From NCBI GenBank assembly GCA_050084515.1, contig CM114275.1, forward strand, positions 17,608,001 through 17,672,000: a stretch of DNA of 64,000 nt. The letters run 5' to 3'. Made by a program: the position numbers and the translations under genes. The notes under the pieces are model-generated. The model had not been told where the DNA came from. It made no database searches and worked only from the letters and a program-made list of their open reading frames with translations. Positions within the stretch are counted from its first letter, which is position 1, and every line of letters starts with the position of its first letter. The stretch is from Blasia pusilla (taxonomy: Eukaryota > Marchantiophyta > Marchantiopsida > Blasiales). Positions 22,339 to 33,460 of the stretch are shown piece after piece.

Positions 22339-23548
22339 CATCGAGGCCGAAGAACTACACTTCAAAATGGCAACCAGAATAATTGCAAAGAAGTCAACAC
22401 AAGGAAAGGGGAAGGCCGTTTCCCAATGGCCTTCATCGAAAAAACACTACGGTGTAAAGAGTGCAGATGTCCAACAGTTGGAAAGTTCCAAATGGTCCCC
22501 CATATTTCAAGAGGACTACAACTTAATAAATGGAAGAAGTCACATTTCGGCATCAGCCCTCCTTGGGGCACAAAGCTCAACCATGAGCATCCTCCAGGCT
22601 TTGAAGAACCAATAAAGGATTCTCTCCCTGTTGCGGGTGGTCCTGTGTTATTAGACAAAGGTTTCTTTCGTAAGCCAGTTGAAGGCTTAGAGAAGGATGT
22701 TTGCATAGAGGTCCAGGGGACCCCTAAATATCACATGAGGAGGCCCAAAAATCATAGAGAGTGCACATTTAACGGAGCCTTTGCGAAAAAACAGAAAGAT
22801 CGCTCATCTTTGGAGAGGAGATCCCCGATTGACCGAGACGTACCCATAAGGTCCACCCCACATACTCACGGGACTAAAGAGAGTCATGTAAAGGGGAAAA
22901 AATATGACGGTGTAGTACTTAATATTCATAGAGCGCTCTAACTATTATGGGAGCTAGAGAAGCAAATTCAGAGCCGAGCAAATTCGAGACCTGGTGGAGA
23001 CAGGAGCCGACTTGGAAGCACATGCAACTTAGGGAGTTGTTGGAGACGGGAGCTGTCGGAGACTTGAAAGATAAGCCGTTGGAGACTCGGGAGTTGAGTA
23101 GCTGAAAACTACAAATTACACAAAACTCAAATGTGTAGTTAGAATAGAGCAAAGCAGAGGGCTAGTATGTCTGTAGCACTCATGCAGAGAAGAGACATTT
23201 GTAAGTAAGCATAGCAACTCTAGCATTAATGTGGTGCTCTTGCAGAGAATAGACAGATGCAAGCTACCCTACACATGAATTAAGCTCATTCAAAAAGCTC
23301 ACAATTGTAAATCTAACGGCAAATATGAATCAGTAAGGCTAAACCTGAGAATGAGGTTGAACTCCACGCTGTATGAGCCAATTAGTGAGCAGAGTATTAA
23401 ACTCCATATCGTATAAATGGAGTCGTCCCTATGAAGTACCTGAGAACATAACTACTTGAGCATATCATAGCCCTCTTCATCAACGGACCGCTTTCATGAC
23501 GATCGTAACTGAAAAAAGTACAATATTTGAAAAAATCCGTTACTAAGT
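22339..23548 (+). other. Unassigned, possibly decayed retrotransposon interior
   Basis: A plus-strand frame stays open to 22,941 and another ATG frame runs from 22,367 to 22,615. The peptide is rich in Lys/Arg/Pro and matches no family I recognise. Position after an LTR suggests a decayed gag-like interior, but I see no zinc knuckle, protease or RT. From 22,942 to 23,548 there is no coding signal; some words around ggagacgggagct recur near 22,990-23,095. Confidence 0.3.
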
Positions 23549-26104
23549 ATGCGGCGGAAATATAACCCTAAAGTCACTCGTCGAATGGTTACAAAAATGT
23601 ACCCTAAGGCTCAAAAAAGTGTGCTACCTACACTGGCCAAAAATGCCACGTGTCAGACGGAGAGTTGTTTGCAATACGAGAAGGGACTCTCCCATAATAG
23701 TAAAGATGTTGATGAATTATTTTTCATACCATTAAATATTTATTTATTTATTTCTTCTTGCATATATAGGTATATTTCAGCCTTAGAAGCATGTTGGCGA
23801 ATTTTCAAGTTCAACTTGCATTCAGAGCATCCGAGTATTGTGAGATTAGTTGTTAATCTCCAAGATGAACAAATTCTGCATTTGAATGCTAATGAACTAC
23901 CAAAAAATATTTTACCAAGAAATAGAGATACGACTTTAAGGAAATGGTTTGCAACCAGCTGTTTAGATCCTTCTGTCCACAAGTATCTATATGTTGAGTT
24001 TCCTTCACATTACACATGGAAAAAGAAAATCTGGTATCGTCATGTGCAAGGAGCAGAGATCATAAATCATGCATTGTTGGATGTTCATTACCACTTGAAG
24101 GATCAAGGGAAAAGATTTTCAAACTTCCTTGACATGCCCCAACCTCTCTTTCAAGAAGAAAATAGTTCAACTTCGAATCCTGAGGAAGATGAGATTGTAT
24201 ATAACACAGAAGAGTTATATCAAGAAGCTATCCGTGGAGAGGCACTACTGAATCCAGGGCAACGTGATGTTTGGGATGGTATGCATGAACAACTTGAAAA
24301 GTTGACTAAAGATGTTCATCCTTCGCTAAGAATACGCAACCTTTCATCCCTTTAAACTTCTTCCACATTCTTCGCGGAAAGTATCAATATCATAACTAAT
24401 ATTGTACCTCATCATGTCTTTCTAGGCAAAATTATTCTTTATCGACGGTCCGGGCGGAACAGGGAAAATATTTCTTTACAACCTTCTTCTTAAAAGTGTA
24501 CGGTGTAAAGGAGGTATTGCATTGGTTGTTGCTTCATCTGGGATAGCTACTTTATTGTTGGAAGGCGGTCGTACTGCACATTCTCACTTCAAGATTCTGA
24601 TTAATGTGGATGAAAGTTCCACCAACAAGTAAGAACCAAAGTCTATATTTCCCATTGTAATGAATTGGTTTGATCACTTCCTACAATTTCTTCCAAGATA
24701 ACGATTCATTCCTTACATCTTGCAGCATACGAGTTAATAGTAAGGAGGCATGTGTTCGGAGAAATGCCAAGCTTATCATATGGGACAAAGCATCTATGAC
24801 TCATCGTCATGTCTTTGAGGCTATCAATCGTACATTGCAAGATATTATGGGATTGTAATTTGCTGACTTAAGAGAGGTTCCATTTGGTGGAAAGCTTATT
24901 ATTTTTGGTGGTGATTTTGGTCAAGTCTTTCCTGTTGTTCGTTGTGCTGATCGTTCGAAAATTGTGCAAGACACGTTTAAGAGATCTCCTTTATGGTCTC
25001 ATGTAAGGACCATGAATCTTAAAACAAATATGAGAGTCCAAAATTTGGAAGGTATCATTTTTTTAGAATTTATTTTCTTTACATAATCATACTCTATATG
25101 GATTCGTTGGTTATTTTAAAAGTTGCACTTTTAAAAATACAAATAACATAACGTGGTCATGTGCAAGTCCTTTACGTGCCGATCAAGAAAACTTTGTGAA
25201 ATGGTTGTTGGAGGTTGGAGAGGGTCGTCTTCCTATACATAAAGACTTGAGAGAAGATATGATTCAGTTGCCTCACGATATGGTATCCAAAACTAGCAAT
25301 ATCAACGATCTCATTGATACAGTTTATGGGACTGATTTGGAATGATTTTGTGATAAAAACTTCTTAAGGGATACAACTATCTTGACACCCAGAAATAGAG
25401 ATGTGGATCATATCAATACCGAAGTCATGTCTCGATTCCATGGAGAGATAGTTTTTTTTTCTCTATTTCTTCCCTTCAACTTTCAATTCTTCATAAAAAG
25501 GTCACATGGATCTTATAAAAACATACTTACATTAAATTTTTTTGCATGTGTAGAAGCATATTTATCTAAGTGCGGATTCTGTTTCGGATGAGGGTATGTG
25601 TCATATTTATCCCACGGAGTTTTTTCAATACATGCTTACCGTGGGGTCTACCGCCATATTTACTGTCCAATAGGGCCACCAATCATGTTGTTAAGAAATA
25701 TGAATGGAGCAAAAAGACAGGCAAATAGGACATGATTGGTGATTCGGGCCTTCATGCCACATGTCATAGATGCTGAGATCACTACAGGGAGAAATATTGG
25801 AGATCATGTTTTCATCCCAGGCATTCTTTTGATTGCGTCGGACTATGACTTATCTTTTGATCTTCGTAGATATCAATTTCCTATCCGTCCAACTCTTGCC
25901 ATGACTATTAATAAGTCACAAGGTCAAATTTTACAAAAGGTTGGAATGTACTTACCATCATCCGTATTCTCTCATGACCAATTATACGTTGCCTTATCAA
26001 GAGCAGGTACTAGAAGTGCTATTTCTATCATGGCACAATCTGATCCAACTCATAGAAATATAAATTTCTATACTCGTATGTTTTATATAAAGAACTTCTT
26101 TAAA
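23549..26104 (+). pseudogene. Helitron-type PIF1-like helicase remnant
   Basis: In order: RYISALEACWRIF (about 23,770-23,810), a segment typical of plant Helitron helicases just before the helicase; the LNPGQRDVWD entry to the helicase; Walker A GPGGTGK (24,447-24,467); Walker B region IIWDKASM near 24,776; GGDFGQVFPV near 24,910; and the C-terminal TINKSQGQ and QLYVALSRAG motifs (about 25,905-26,010). Introns or insertions separate the blocks, and in-frame stops occur (24,856, 25,343). The usual Walker B Glu is Lys, so catalysis would be lost even in an intact frame. I see no Rep/HUH nuclease domain upstream, so only the helicase half remains. Confidence 0.8.
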
Positions 26105-26182
26105 TAAAGTAACTTTCTTTTCCTTATAATTCTGAATAAAATTCCTCTTTTCGTGCTAAGCATGGGCATCTATATTATAATT

Positions 26183-26247
26183 TGAGGAGGGGGTAATACT
26201 TTATTTAATAACTCCCTTATCGAAGAAGTGAAGCCCTCCTTTAAAAG
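26183..26247. repeat. Inverted subterminal repeat near the Helitron end, left half
   Basis: About 65 bp (gaggagggggtaatac ... gaagccctccttt) is repeated in inverse orientation at 26,582-26,644 with small differences. The halves are about 335 bp apart. Confidence 0.65.
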
Positions 26248-26390
26248 GAAGTCTCTTTTAAAATAGCAAGAACACTTGAAAATAGCTGACAAAATTGATA
26301 TCCAAAACTTTCGTGAGTAAATTTAATGATGATGTTTGCCAATCTTTTTTTATGTCTCAAACTTTATAAATAAACTTTCCCATAATATAT

Positions 26391-26418
26391 TGGTGCCCGT
26401 GTGTATCACACGGGCACC
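26391..26418. repeat. Perfect hairpin between the inverted repeats
   Basis: GGTGCCCGTGTG, a TAT loop, then the exact reverse complement: a 12-bp stem. Plant Helitron 3' hairpins often look like this, but no CTRR lies at the usual 8-12 nt distance, so this may be the hairpin of an older, truncated copy. Confidence 0.6.
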
Positions 26419-26581
26419 AACAATATTGTCCGTCCCATTTGATATTCCCATGTTAATATTAACTAGTTGGTGACCGTGCCATGTAGAAATGAATTGGTAA
26501 ATATTTCATGGGAAAGATTATGTACCAAATTTAAGAATTTTTTTTTGGCGAGCATCATTATTAGATTACAATTTCATCCGC

Positions 26582-26644
26582 TATTTTAAAGAGGGCTTCG
26601 CTTCTTCGCGGAGCTAATGAATAAAATAATACCCTCCTCCTCAA
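26582..26644. repeat. Inverted subterminal repeat near the Helitron end, right half
   Basis: Reverse complement of 26,183-26,247 with a few differences, ending next to the Helitron-like terminus. Confidence 0.65.
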
Positions 26645-26700
26645 GTCTTAATATAGCCTTTCCCACCTCATTCAGCTTTTCTCCCGCGATTTTGTTCCTC

Positions 26701-26729
26701 CTCGCGTTGCCGCGGGTTATTTTTTCTAG
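26701..26729 (+). mobile_element. Candidate Helitron 3' terminus (hairpin + CTAG)
   Basis: CTCGCG, loop TTGC, CGCGGG (one G-T pair), then a 9-nt T-rich spacer and CTAG followed by T. This is the canonical layout of a Helitron 3' end, and it lies downstream of the helicase on the same strand. I did not find the TC-start 5' terminus. Confidence 0.6.
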
Positions 26730-29700
26730 TTGAAACGGGAAAGTCCCCACCGTGTTTCTTCCCAACGTACTCCGTCTGACCAAACACTCTTTTTAAAAAA
26801 CCCGGGTCGCATACCGGTTTGGAAGTAACCCCATCTCGCGGTACTCCTGGTACTATATAATCCCGGCACTCCTGACATTATCTAGTAGAGGACAGCGGAC
26901 CCTTTCACTTTTACATCAGGTTATGAGAGGGCCACATCGGTTAAATTTTTCCTATTCACAAACCGTGTCGATCACCCCGAGCATCAGGTAAAATACTGAG
27001 GTAGATTGTGTCATCTTTCATATGCGAAAATTTTCAAATCTGCAGGAAATCGAGGTCGGAGGAATTATGACTGTAGAATTGAAGGCGAGTTGATCAAAGT
27101 TGGGATCTTTCAGAAGCATAAGGCTTGCGAATTTCTCGTTCTAATCTGGATCTGTTTGACCGCATGGAGGTTAGGTCTGCTTCTGTCGTATGTTGCAATT
27201 TGATGGAGAGAGGAAGACAAATCAGGTTGAAGTCGACAACTGAAGACAGCGTTTGTTTTGCGTGTGTGCAGAGTTCTTGCCCAGAAAGTTGATCCATGAG
27301 AGTTGGAAATTCTATTAATGCCACTATTTGGGATTTGGGAAGCTGTTTCTAAGATTGCATTTGGGTGTCAGAAAAAAATTCAAGCGGAAACTCTTGAGAG
27401 CTAGTAGCTAGAGAGGAAATTTGGCCGAGTATCGCAGTGTGGCCCCGGATTTGATTCAAGCTGTTATCACGAAGTATGTTTGACAGTAAGATTTGAATTC
27501 CCTTTGGTTTTTTGCGGTAGCGTCTTCTCACTCTGGTCTGCGCAGTTACTTGTAAGCAAGGGTTGGTTTGAATACCACTTTTTATCGTCGTCTTCGTCTC
27601 GGTTGGAATAAGAAGGGTACTAAGGACACCTTACACAGACCTCGGCCACATCTCGATATTGGAGAATCTAGGGGACAAGAACAACTCATATGGTGTACAA
27701 TTAACGTTAAGAAGTTTTGAATCAGTGTTAGGTGTGGCAGGCCGATATATAAATGAGTGTTTATCTTGCAATATTCGTGACGAGGTCCGGATTGGTGGAT
27801 ATTTCAATTGCTCCATCCTTCTCTCTCTCTTATCCACGGCTGTGATTGACTGATGTGACAAAAGCTTCCAGCAGCTTGATACCAGCACTGCAGTTTCGCC
27901 AGTGTAGTCCAAGACCTTATTCACAAACCAACTTTGGGATCGCAATTTTCCACAGTGAAGGGGACATGACAGCAGTGAACTGGAGAATTACCAGTAGATT
28001 CAGATGAGGATCCTCGGTTCTTCAATCTTCGGATTATCTCTTCCAAATATTATCTGGATTACTATTGAGAAGGTCGAACGTTTTCTTAAACGAAACACGG
28101 AGACATCCACATCAGGCGACCTTCCACCAAGGCACTAAGCAATTACGCGGCCTCTTCCAGGTTTTAGGGAGGATACATGCTGATAATACGAGTGAGATTA
28201 ACCGAAAGCGCCACGGGTCAGTGAGGGATGTTCACGATCTGGAATTCTGGTAATGTAAGAAGTTCAACGGTATCTCTCCACAAGGCGATTGGCAAAACGT
28301 AGCGTGGAAATGATGTACTTCATTGATAGTTGAATTCACGGAGGTTTGCAAATGCTATAGCTCAGTTAAGTGTAAATTCACTGGCTTTAAAACTGTGGGA
28401 TCTTCGATTGCTTAGTGTGGTTGATTCTTAACTCACTAGAACTTTACTAACCGTAGGATAGGTAGGAGATCCATTGTATATGAAATACAGACCTCAATTT
28501 CTTATTCCTCACCATTCCAGTCACTTCAGTTGGAAGCAAGATTAAAGCCTATCAACAGTTGAGTGACCATATAATGGTGTCCACCAACTAAGTTGAAAGG
28601 ACCTGGGATGGTTAGTGGATCGGAAAATGGATTATAGGAACCTTTTGACAAAGTTGTAGACACTGCACGTATTGTAGCACATATATAGCCTGACTAGATC
28701 TGCAGAGTTCAAAGAAATTGAAACTTATCGAGACTATCATTAACATCAGTAAATGCATTTGAGATGCAGCAAGAGTACTATCTTAAATGCCCCCACTTTA
28801 GAATCCCTGAAGATTACACTCTACTATTAATCGGGATGCTAGGGATCCTAAACCAGGATTTCTTCCCGAACCTATCACAGAACTTAGCTTCTTCCCAAAA
28901 CAGACATGTGAGCTCAATTGGAATACTTAATTCCGGAGTTGGATGCTTCATCTATGTCAGAAGCTGAAGAGGGACGATCCCATGAGAACCATGATATCAA
29001 CTTCATTCAATGGGAAGATCCATTTCACTTATTATAAGGCCTTTTCTGATGCATGTGTTTGCAACATTTTGTTTGGTGTAGTGCTAGATATGAACTTGAA
29101 AGAAAGGGTGAAAAGTAGTTGAGGTTTAGCAAGATTGATAAGAAATAGCGTTCATGGACTAGTATTGCTGTTGTTGAATTGTGTCCAGTATTAGTTTGAA
29201 AGTGAAAGATCTGCATGGAAGTTGGAGTAGCAGAAATACATTCCTGAGCAATGCTCCTGGGCAGCTTCTCTTGCTCCAACATAGGGAAATGCCACTCAGT
29301 GTCTGGGTCTAACTTCCATTCCCGATCCATCACTTAAATAATACCAATGGTTAACCATAAAATGCAGATGTTTGTATTCACATATGTGCAGGCATAGCTG
29401 TATGAAATTATTGAGTTTTTAATGACTTTGTTTTGGTCTTCAGAAGTTTGTCTACCCTTCACAAAAGATTATCTTGAGAGAATTATTTCCTGAACGTCAG
29501 AGAAATTTAGTCTTTCGCTGAATGCTCTAGATGGATCTGTGCCTACACCTCATCTCCCACTTTGTAAGGTGGTTGGTTCCTGGGGTTTTGCTCACAACCA
29601 ACAGATGGCCATGATTGTCTCATGCCTTTTGGTTTCATGAGTGACTTTTTTCTGTAAGTACACCTGGAACATAGATTGCAGTTCTGTGCTTGTTGGCAGA

Positions 29701-31108
29701 ACGATGCCAAACAATGGCTGAAAATCCGTTACAAGTCAGGGCGGTGAGGCCAAATTTGTGTCGGTATCAATACTATCACAAAAATACATTTTTAATCAGG
29801 TGGCCTTCCAGTCCCAGTTTATGAGTTTCGGAATTGGACAAAGTACCCTTTTTCGGGCTATTTTCATTCTTCAAACCAGCGCATCTTCTATCAAAAGCTG
29901 TCTGAAGGGCTAAGCTTTTAAGAGTTCCATACTTTAGTAAGGGGTGAAGACATTTTGTGCGTTTGACCTGTTTCTCAGCTGAAGGCAGTCACAAAGTCAA
30001 CAAGCATCCTCGGCAAAAATTGGGAAGTTTTAGTTCGTGTAAGCTAGAAATAGGGAAATTGGAAGCCGCTTCTCGCCACTCAAATTACTGTTTGATGTCA
30101 CAAGGAGACTGCTGCCCTAACATAAGGAGAACATGCAAATGGGAAAGGCCCAAAAAAGTCCCGCATGGAATATGCAGAGTTTCAGTTCTAGGGCCATGCC
30201 GTGCCAATTCATAATTCACATGCTATTTGTGCATGGTTAGAATTACCTATATTATCAGTTACAAATCCGGGGGCATGGTATAGGTTGAAGTATCTGCAGA
30301 GCTGAAATAGAAGAAGATGGGAGAACCTATCAAAAGTGCAAAAAGAGGGGACTGAACAGTTGATGACCTCCAAGGCCACAATAGGCAAGAGGGAGAAGAA
30401 AAGGGGCGTTGCAGTGTTTACAACTGTACTGCTTTGTCTACTACATTGTTCCCTTTGCATTTGAGGCATAATGTGTAATTTTTTTTGTTAGGATTGGTTT
30501 GAACAACCTTGGCCAGAAAAAAGAAGTTCTAGCCAGCTTGTGCTTTGCTCAATTGATAAATCCAGAGTCAGTAATAGGGAGCAGACTTGAATCGCTGCCC
30601 GAGTTATGAGAAACTGATCAATTCCTCTGGAGTAGTTTGTCACAGCAATGCGGAAAATGTCAAAGTTGTGGCTTGCTGTCAGTATTTCGTACACCATGTG
30701 TCTCACAAGCTGTGAATTATTCTTTGTGAGAGAGAATACCTGTTGAATATTCAAAGCTGCTGGATATGTGCTAATGGTTGTTTGGTTCGCTTGGGAGCTT
30801 TTGCAGGTATCACAGGGATGGTCGTGCAGATATAGATAATATGAAGGGTCTCTCAGTCTAGCAGCATGTGACGTACTCAGTAATTACTCTATGTGGATCA
30901 GGTGATCCAAGGTGTGTGAGGACCTAAACAAACAGATGATCACATAACTCGTGAGTTGTTGCCAAGGTTTTTCCTTGATTTATCCATCACCCCATTTTAA
31001 TGTTGCCCAATTTTGAAAGATACAAGGCCTGTGTGCAAGACTCATTTGCACCTCTCTTCACTCTGTGTCTTCAAGTTTCTTCTGAAGAGGAAGTCAAGAG
31101 TAGAGATT
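26730..31108. other. Long non-coding region upstream of the host gene
   Basis: 4.4 kb without a recognisable protein, palindrome or transposon. It presumably holds the promoter and 5' UTR (perhaps with a UTR intron) of the gene at 31,109, but I cannot place a transcription start. Confidence 0.4.
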
Positions 31109-33460
31109 ATGGCAAAGTTTTGGGCACTAGCTGTTGCAGCGTGCCTACTCTGCCAGGCAATGAGAGGATTAGTCTGCAGCAAGCAGACGTTTTCAGATAT
31201 GGAACAGATGTTGGGTGTGGACATGTGTCCTGAATGTAAGCTGATGGGAATAGGGCAGGAGTCTTCGTTGGAGTTAAAAAGGAAGGTAGATTTTGACACG
31301 TGTCGTGAGGTTTGTGATGAAGGGCACCGAGTTCCAACTTTGGTCACATTGAGAGCTTCCAGTTCTGATGAGGAGGATTTGGGCAGTGATATATGCCCAG
31401 AAAGAATGGATACTCCGGTAGGTCCAAAAATTCAACAAGTACATTCTACAGATTGGGAAGAATGTGGAGCTGACAAGTTCAGGGAGAAAGGACAACCAAT
31501 TTCACCACCTTTCAACGACCTAGGACATGGACAGGAACATTCTTCTAGTCTTGTGAAAGAACTGCAGGAGTTGGTACAGATCCAGAAGACACAAATAGGT
31601 CAGCTAGCAGATATTCTTCAGCAGTTTCACAAAACAAAGCTCAGTAAAGATTTTGTCATGGTTCATCAAGAAGTTGTAACTTTATCCAAGAAGCCAGAAG
31701 CAGGAGTTGAAGTGACCCATGATGAGGTTTCTGGGCAGCATTTATTAGGTCCTACTGTGCCTCTAGGATCTAAAAGGACGGGAGATCAAGACTTTGCTGG
31801 GACTGAAATGGATCAAAAGATCATATCACAGACAGGGAAACCAAAGGTCGGTATAGTCCAAGATGGCAGTGGCAGTGGAGTAGGAAGTATGACAGTTGCT
31901 AGGTATCGACCTGCTTGGTCAGAACACTTCAGTTTCTTGTCAGCAGTGAAAGTGGATGGGGAAGTGTCTTACTTGCACGTGTTGCCACAAGAGGGAGAAG
32001 ATGGAGTTAGCCGCTATGTAGTTGTAGGAGATTCGATCGGACGACTGTACATCTTCAGGTGGCACGGAGATTGTCTTCTTGATCATCTGACAATCTCAGC
32101 AGCACCTGTTACTGCCATGCTCTCCTATACCCTCCTGAAGAACGAAACTATATTAGTAACAGGGCATGCAGATGGGGCAGTTTTGGTACACCGCATATGG
32201 GAAGCTATAGAACAGGGGTCTGTTTCAGGAGATGACACCACTACTCTCTCTCTTGAGTTTGTGCACTCACTGATTCCTCCTCCTCCTCAAACATCACGCA
32301 CTAAATCTGAAACTCATTATGTACATACAGTTGATGTGGAGGTAGCACGTAAAGAAGATGCACAGGTTCCGCTTGTGGTCCAGTCTGTGATGAACCTGAA
32401 CATGTACAAAGTGGGAAAGATGCGATACACCCTAGTGTCGGACATGTCAGGCAAAATCCAGTTGTTCCGAGACAATGGAACACTATATGGAGTTGCAGAA
32501 TCATCTAGTCGTCCCCTGGCATTCATGCGGACTCCTAGTGCACAACGTCTGGTATTCCTTACTGAAGATGGTGTGGGATCACTAGATTTGAGAAGTATGC
32601 TGATAAAAAGCAGTCCTTGTGAGGGTTTGAACAATTCAAGAGTGATGGCGTATGCATTTGATGTTGCTGGCCGAACTAAGGCAAATGGTTTCACTGCTGA
32701 AGGAGATCTGGTGTATGTTGCACTCACAGGGGATATGCTCCATAATCAGTGCCATGTTAAGAAAAGGAGGAAGATAGAAGTCCCAGGACCTTTTGCCCCT
32801 CAAGCTGTGAAGGGCTACCTCCTAGCTGCCACCCCAGATCATGTCCTTGTATTCAATACAACTTTACATATGGGCTTCAACTATGCTAGCTATTGGGTGG
32901 GAGGCCCCAGGCCCCTCTTTTCTGTCAGCATGAGTGAGATCGCTCAGTCTTTTCTTCAAACACCCATAGCAAGAAGTTGCCTGCCAGTGATGGCAAGCAA
33001 CCGAGATAAGTTGGTAGTGATAGGTTTAGGTGATGGATACGTGGCAATCTTTCGTTCGAATTTGCCAACCATCAAACCCTCAGATTTCAGCTCCAAATTT
33101 TGGAGTAGTCCTATTTTTGTAGGTGCTCTGGTCTTGCTGGGGCTTTGGCAGTTTTTCACTAGGAGAAGAGAGCCTGCAACAGTGGTACCATCAGAGTATC
33201 CTCTTGCAGCGTCTAGTGCTCAATGTCAAGGATATCGGAAAGCGGAGACACTGAGATTGAATTTTGGAGAAAGGGAGTCTCTGCCTGAATCAAGGCGTTT
33301 CAGGTCACCTACCAGAGGATATGTGGCCCCAAATTCGACGACGTTTAGCCCTGGTGCATTGAGTTTTAGGTCATCTACTGTGGATTCTGGGTCTTATTCT
33401 ACAAGGAGAGAACCTTTGTTTCTCAACTCTCAGCCTGTTGGAGAGTTGCGAGAGACATAG
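31109..33460 (+). CDS. Host membrane protein of the At1g75140 type (signal peptide, propeller, one TM)
   Basis: The first ATG in frame is at 31,109 and gives 783 residues; the frame is open upstream but has no ATG, and this Met opens a clear signal peptide (about 1-21, MAKFWALAVAACLLC). Next come an acidic linker, a short coiled coil (about 145-180, LVKELQELVQ onward), a large beta-rich region (about 265-650) with blade-like words such as VVVGDSIGRLYIFRWHGD and LVTGHADGAVLVHR, a membrane helix at about 664-682 (PIFVGALVLLGLW), and a basic Ser-rich tail of about 100 residues. The order and several words recall the plant family annotated as uncharacterised membrane protein At1g75140, whose function is unknown to me. 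Topology suggests a lumenal or extracellular propeller and cytosolic tail. It is intronless here and the only intact host-type gene in the window. Confidence 0.8.
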   Translation: MAKFWALAVAACLLCQAMRGLVCSKQTFSDMEQMLGVDMCPECKLMGIGQESSLELKRKVDFDTCREVCDEGHRVPTLVTLRASSSDEEDLGSDICPERMDTPVGPKIQQVHSTDWEECGADKFREKGQPISPPFNDLGHGQEHSSSLVKELQELVQIQKTQIGQLADILQQFHKTKLSKDFVMVHQEVVTLSKKPEAGVEVTHDEVSGQHLLGPTVPLGSKRTGDQDFAGTEMDQKIISQTGKPKVGIVQDGSGSGVGSMTVARYRPAWSEHFSFLSAVKVDGEVSYLHVLPQEGEDGVSRYVVVGDSIGRLYIFRWHGDCLLDHLTISAAPVTAMLSYTLLKNETILVTGHADGAVLVHRIWEAIEQGSVSGDDTTTLSLEFVHSLIPPPPQTSRTKSETHYVHTVDVEVARKEDAQVPLVVQSVMNLNMYKVGKMRYTLVSDMSGKIQLFRDNGTLYGVAESSSRPLAFMRTPSAQRLVFLTEDGVGSLDLRSMLIKSSPCEGLNNSRVMAYAFDVAGRTKANGFTAEGDLVYVALTGDMLHNQCHVKKRRKIEVPGPFAPQAVKGYLLAATPDHVLVFNTTLHMGFNYASYWVGGPRPLFSVSMSEIAQSFLQTPIARSCLPVMASNRDKLVVIGLGDGYVAIFRSNLPTIKPSDFSSKFWSSPIFVGALVLLGLWQFFTRRREPATVVPSEYPLAASSAQCQGYRKAETLRLNFGERESLPESRRFRSPTRGYVAPNSTTFSPGALSFRSSTVDSGSYSTRREPLFLNSQPVGELRET

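Noticed and set aside
26391-26418. Rho-independent terminator
   Set aside because: It is a strong hairpin but in a eukaryotic Helitron context with no adjacent T-run and no bacterial gene.
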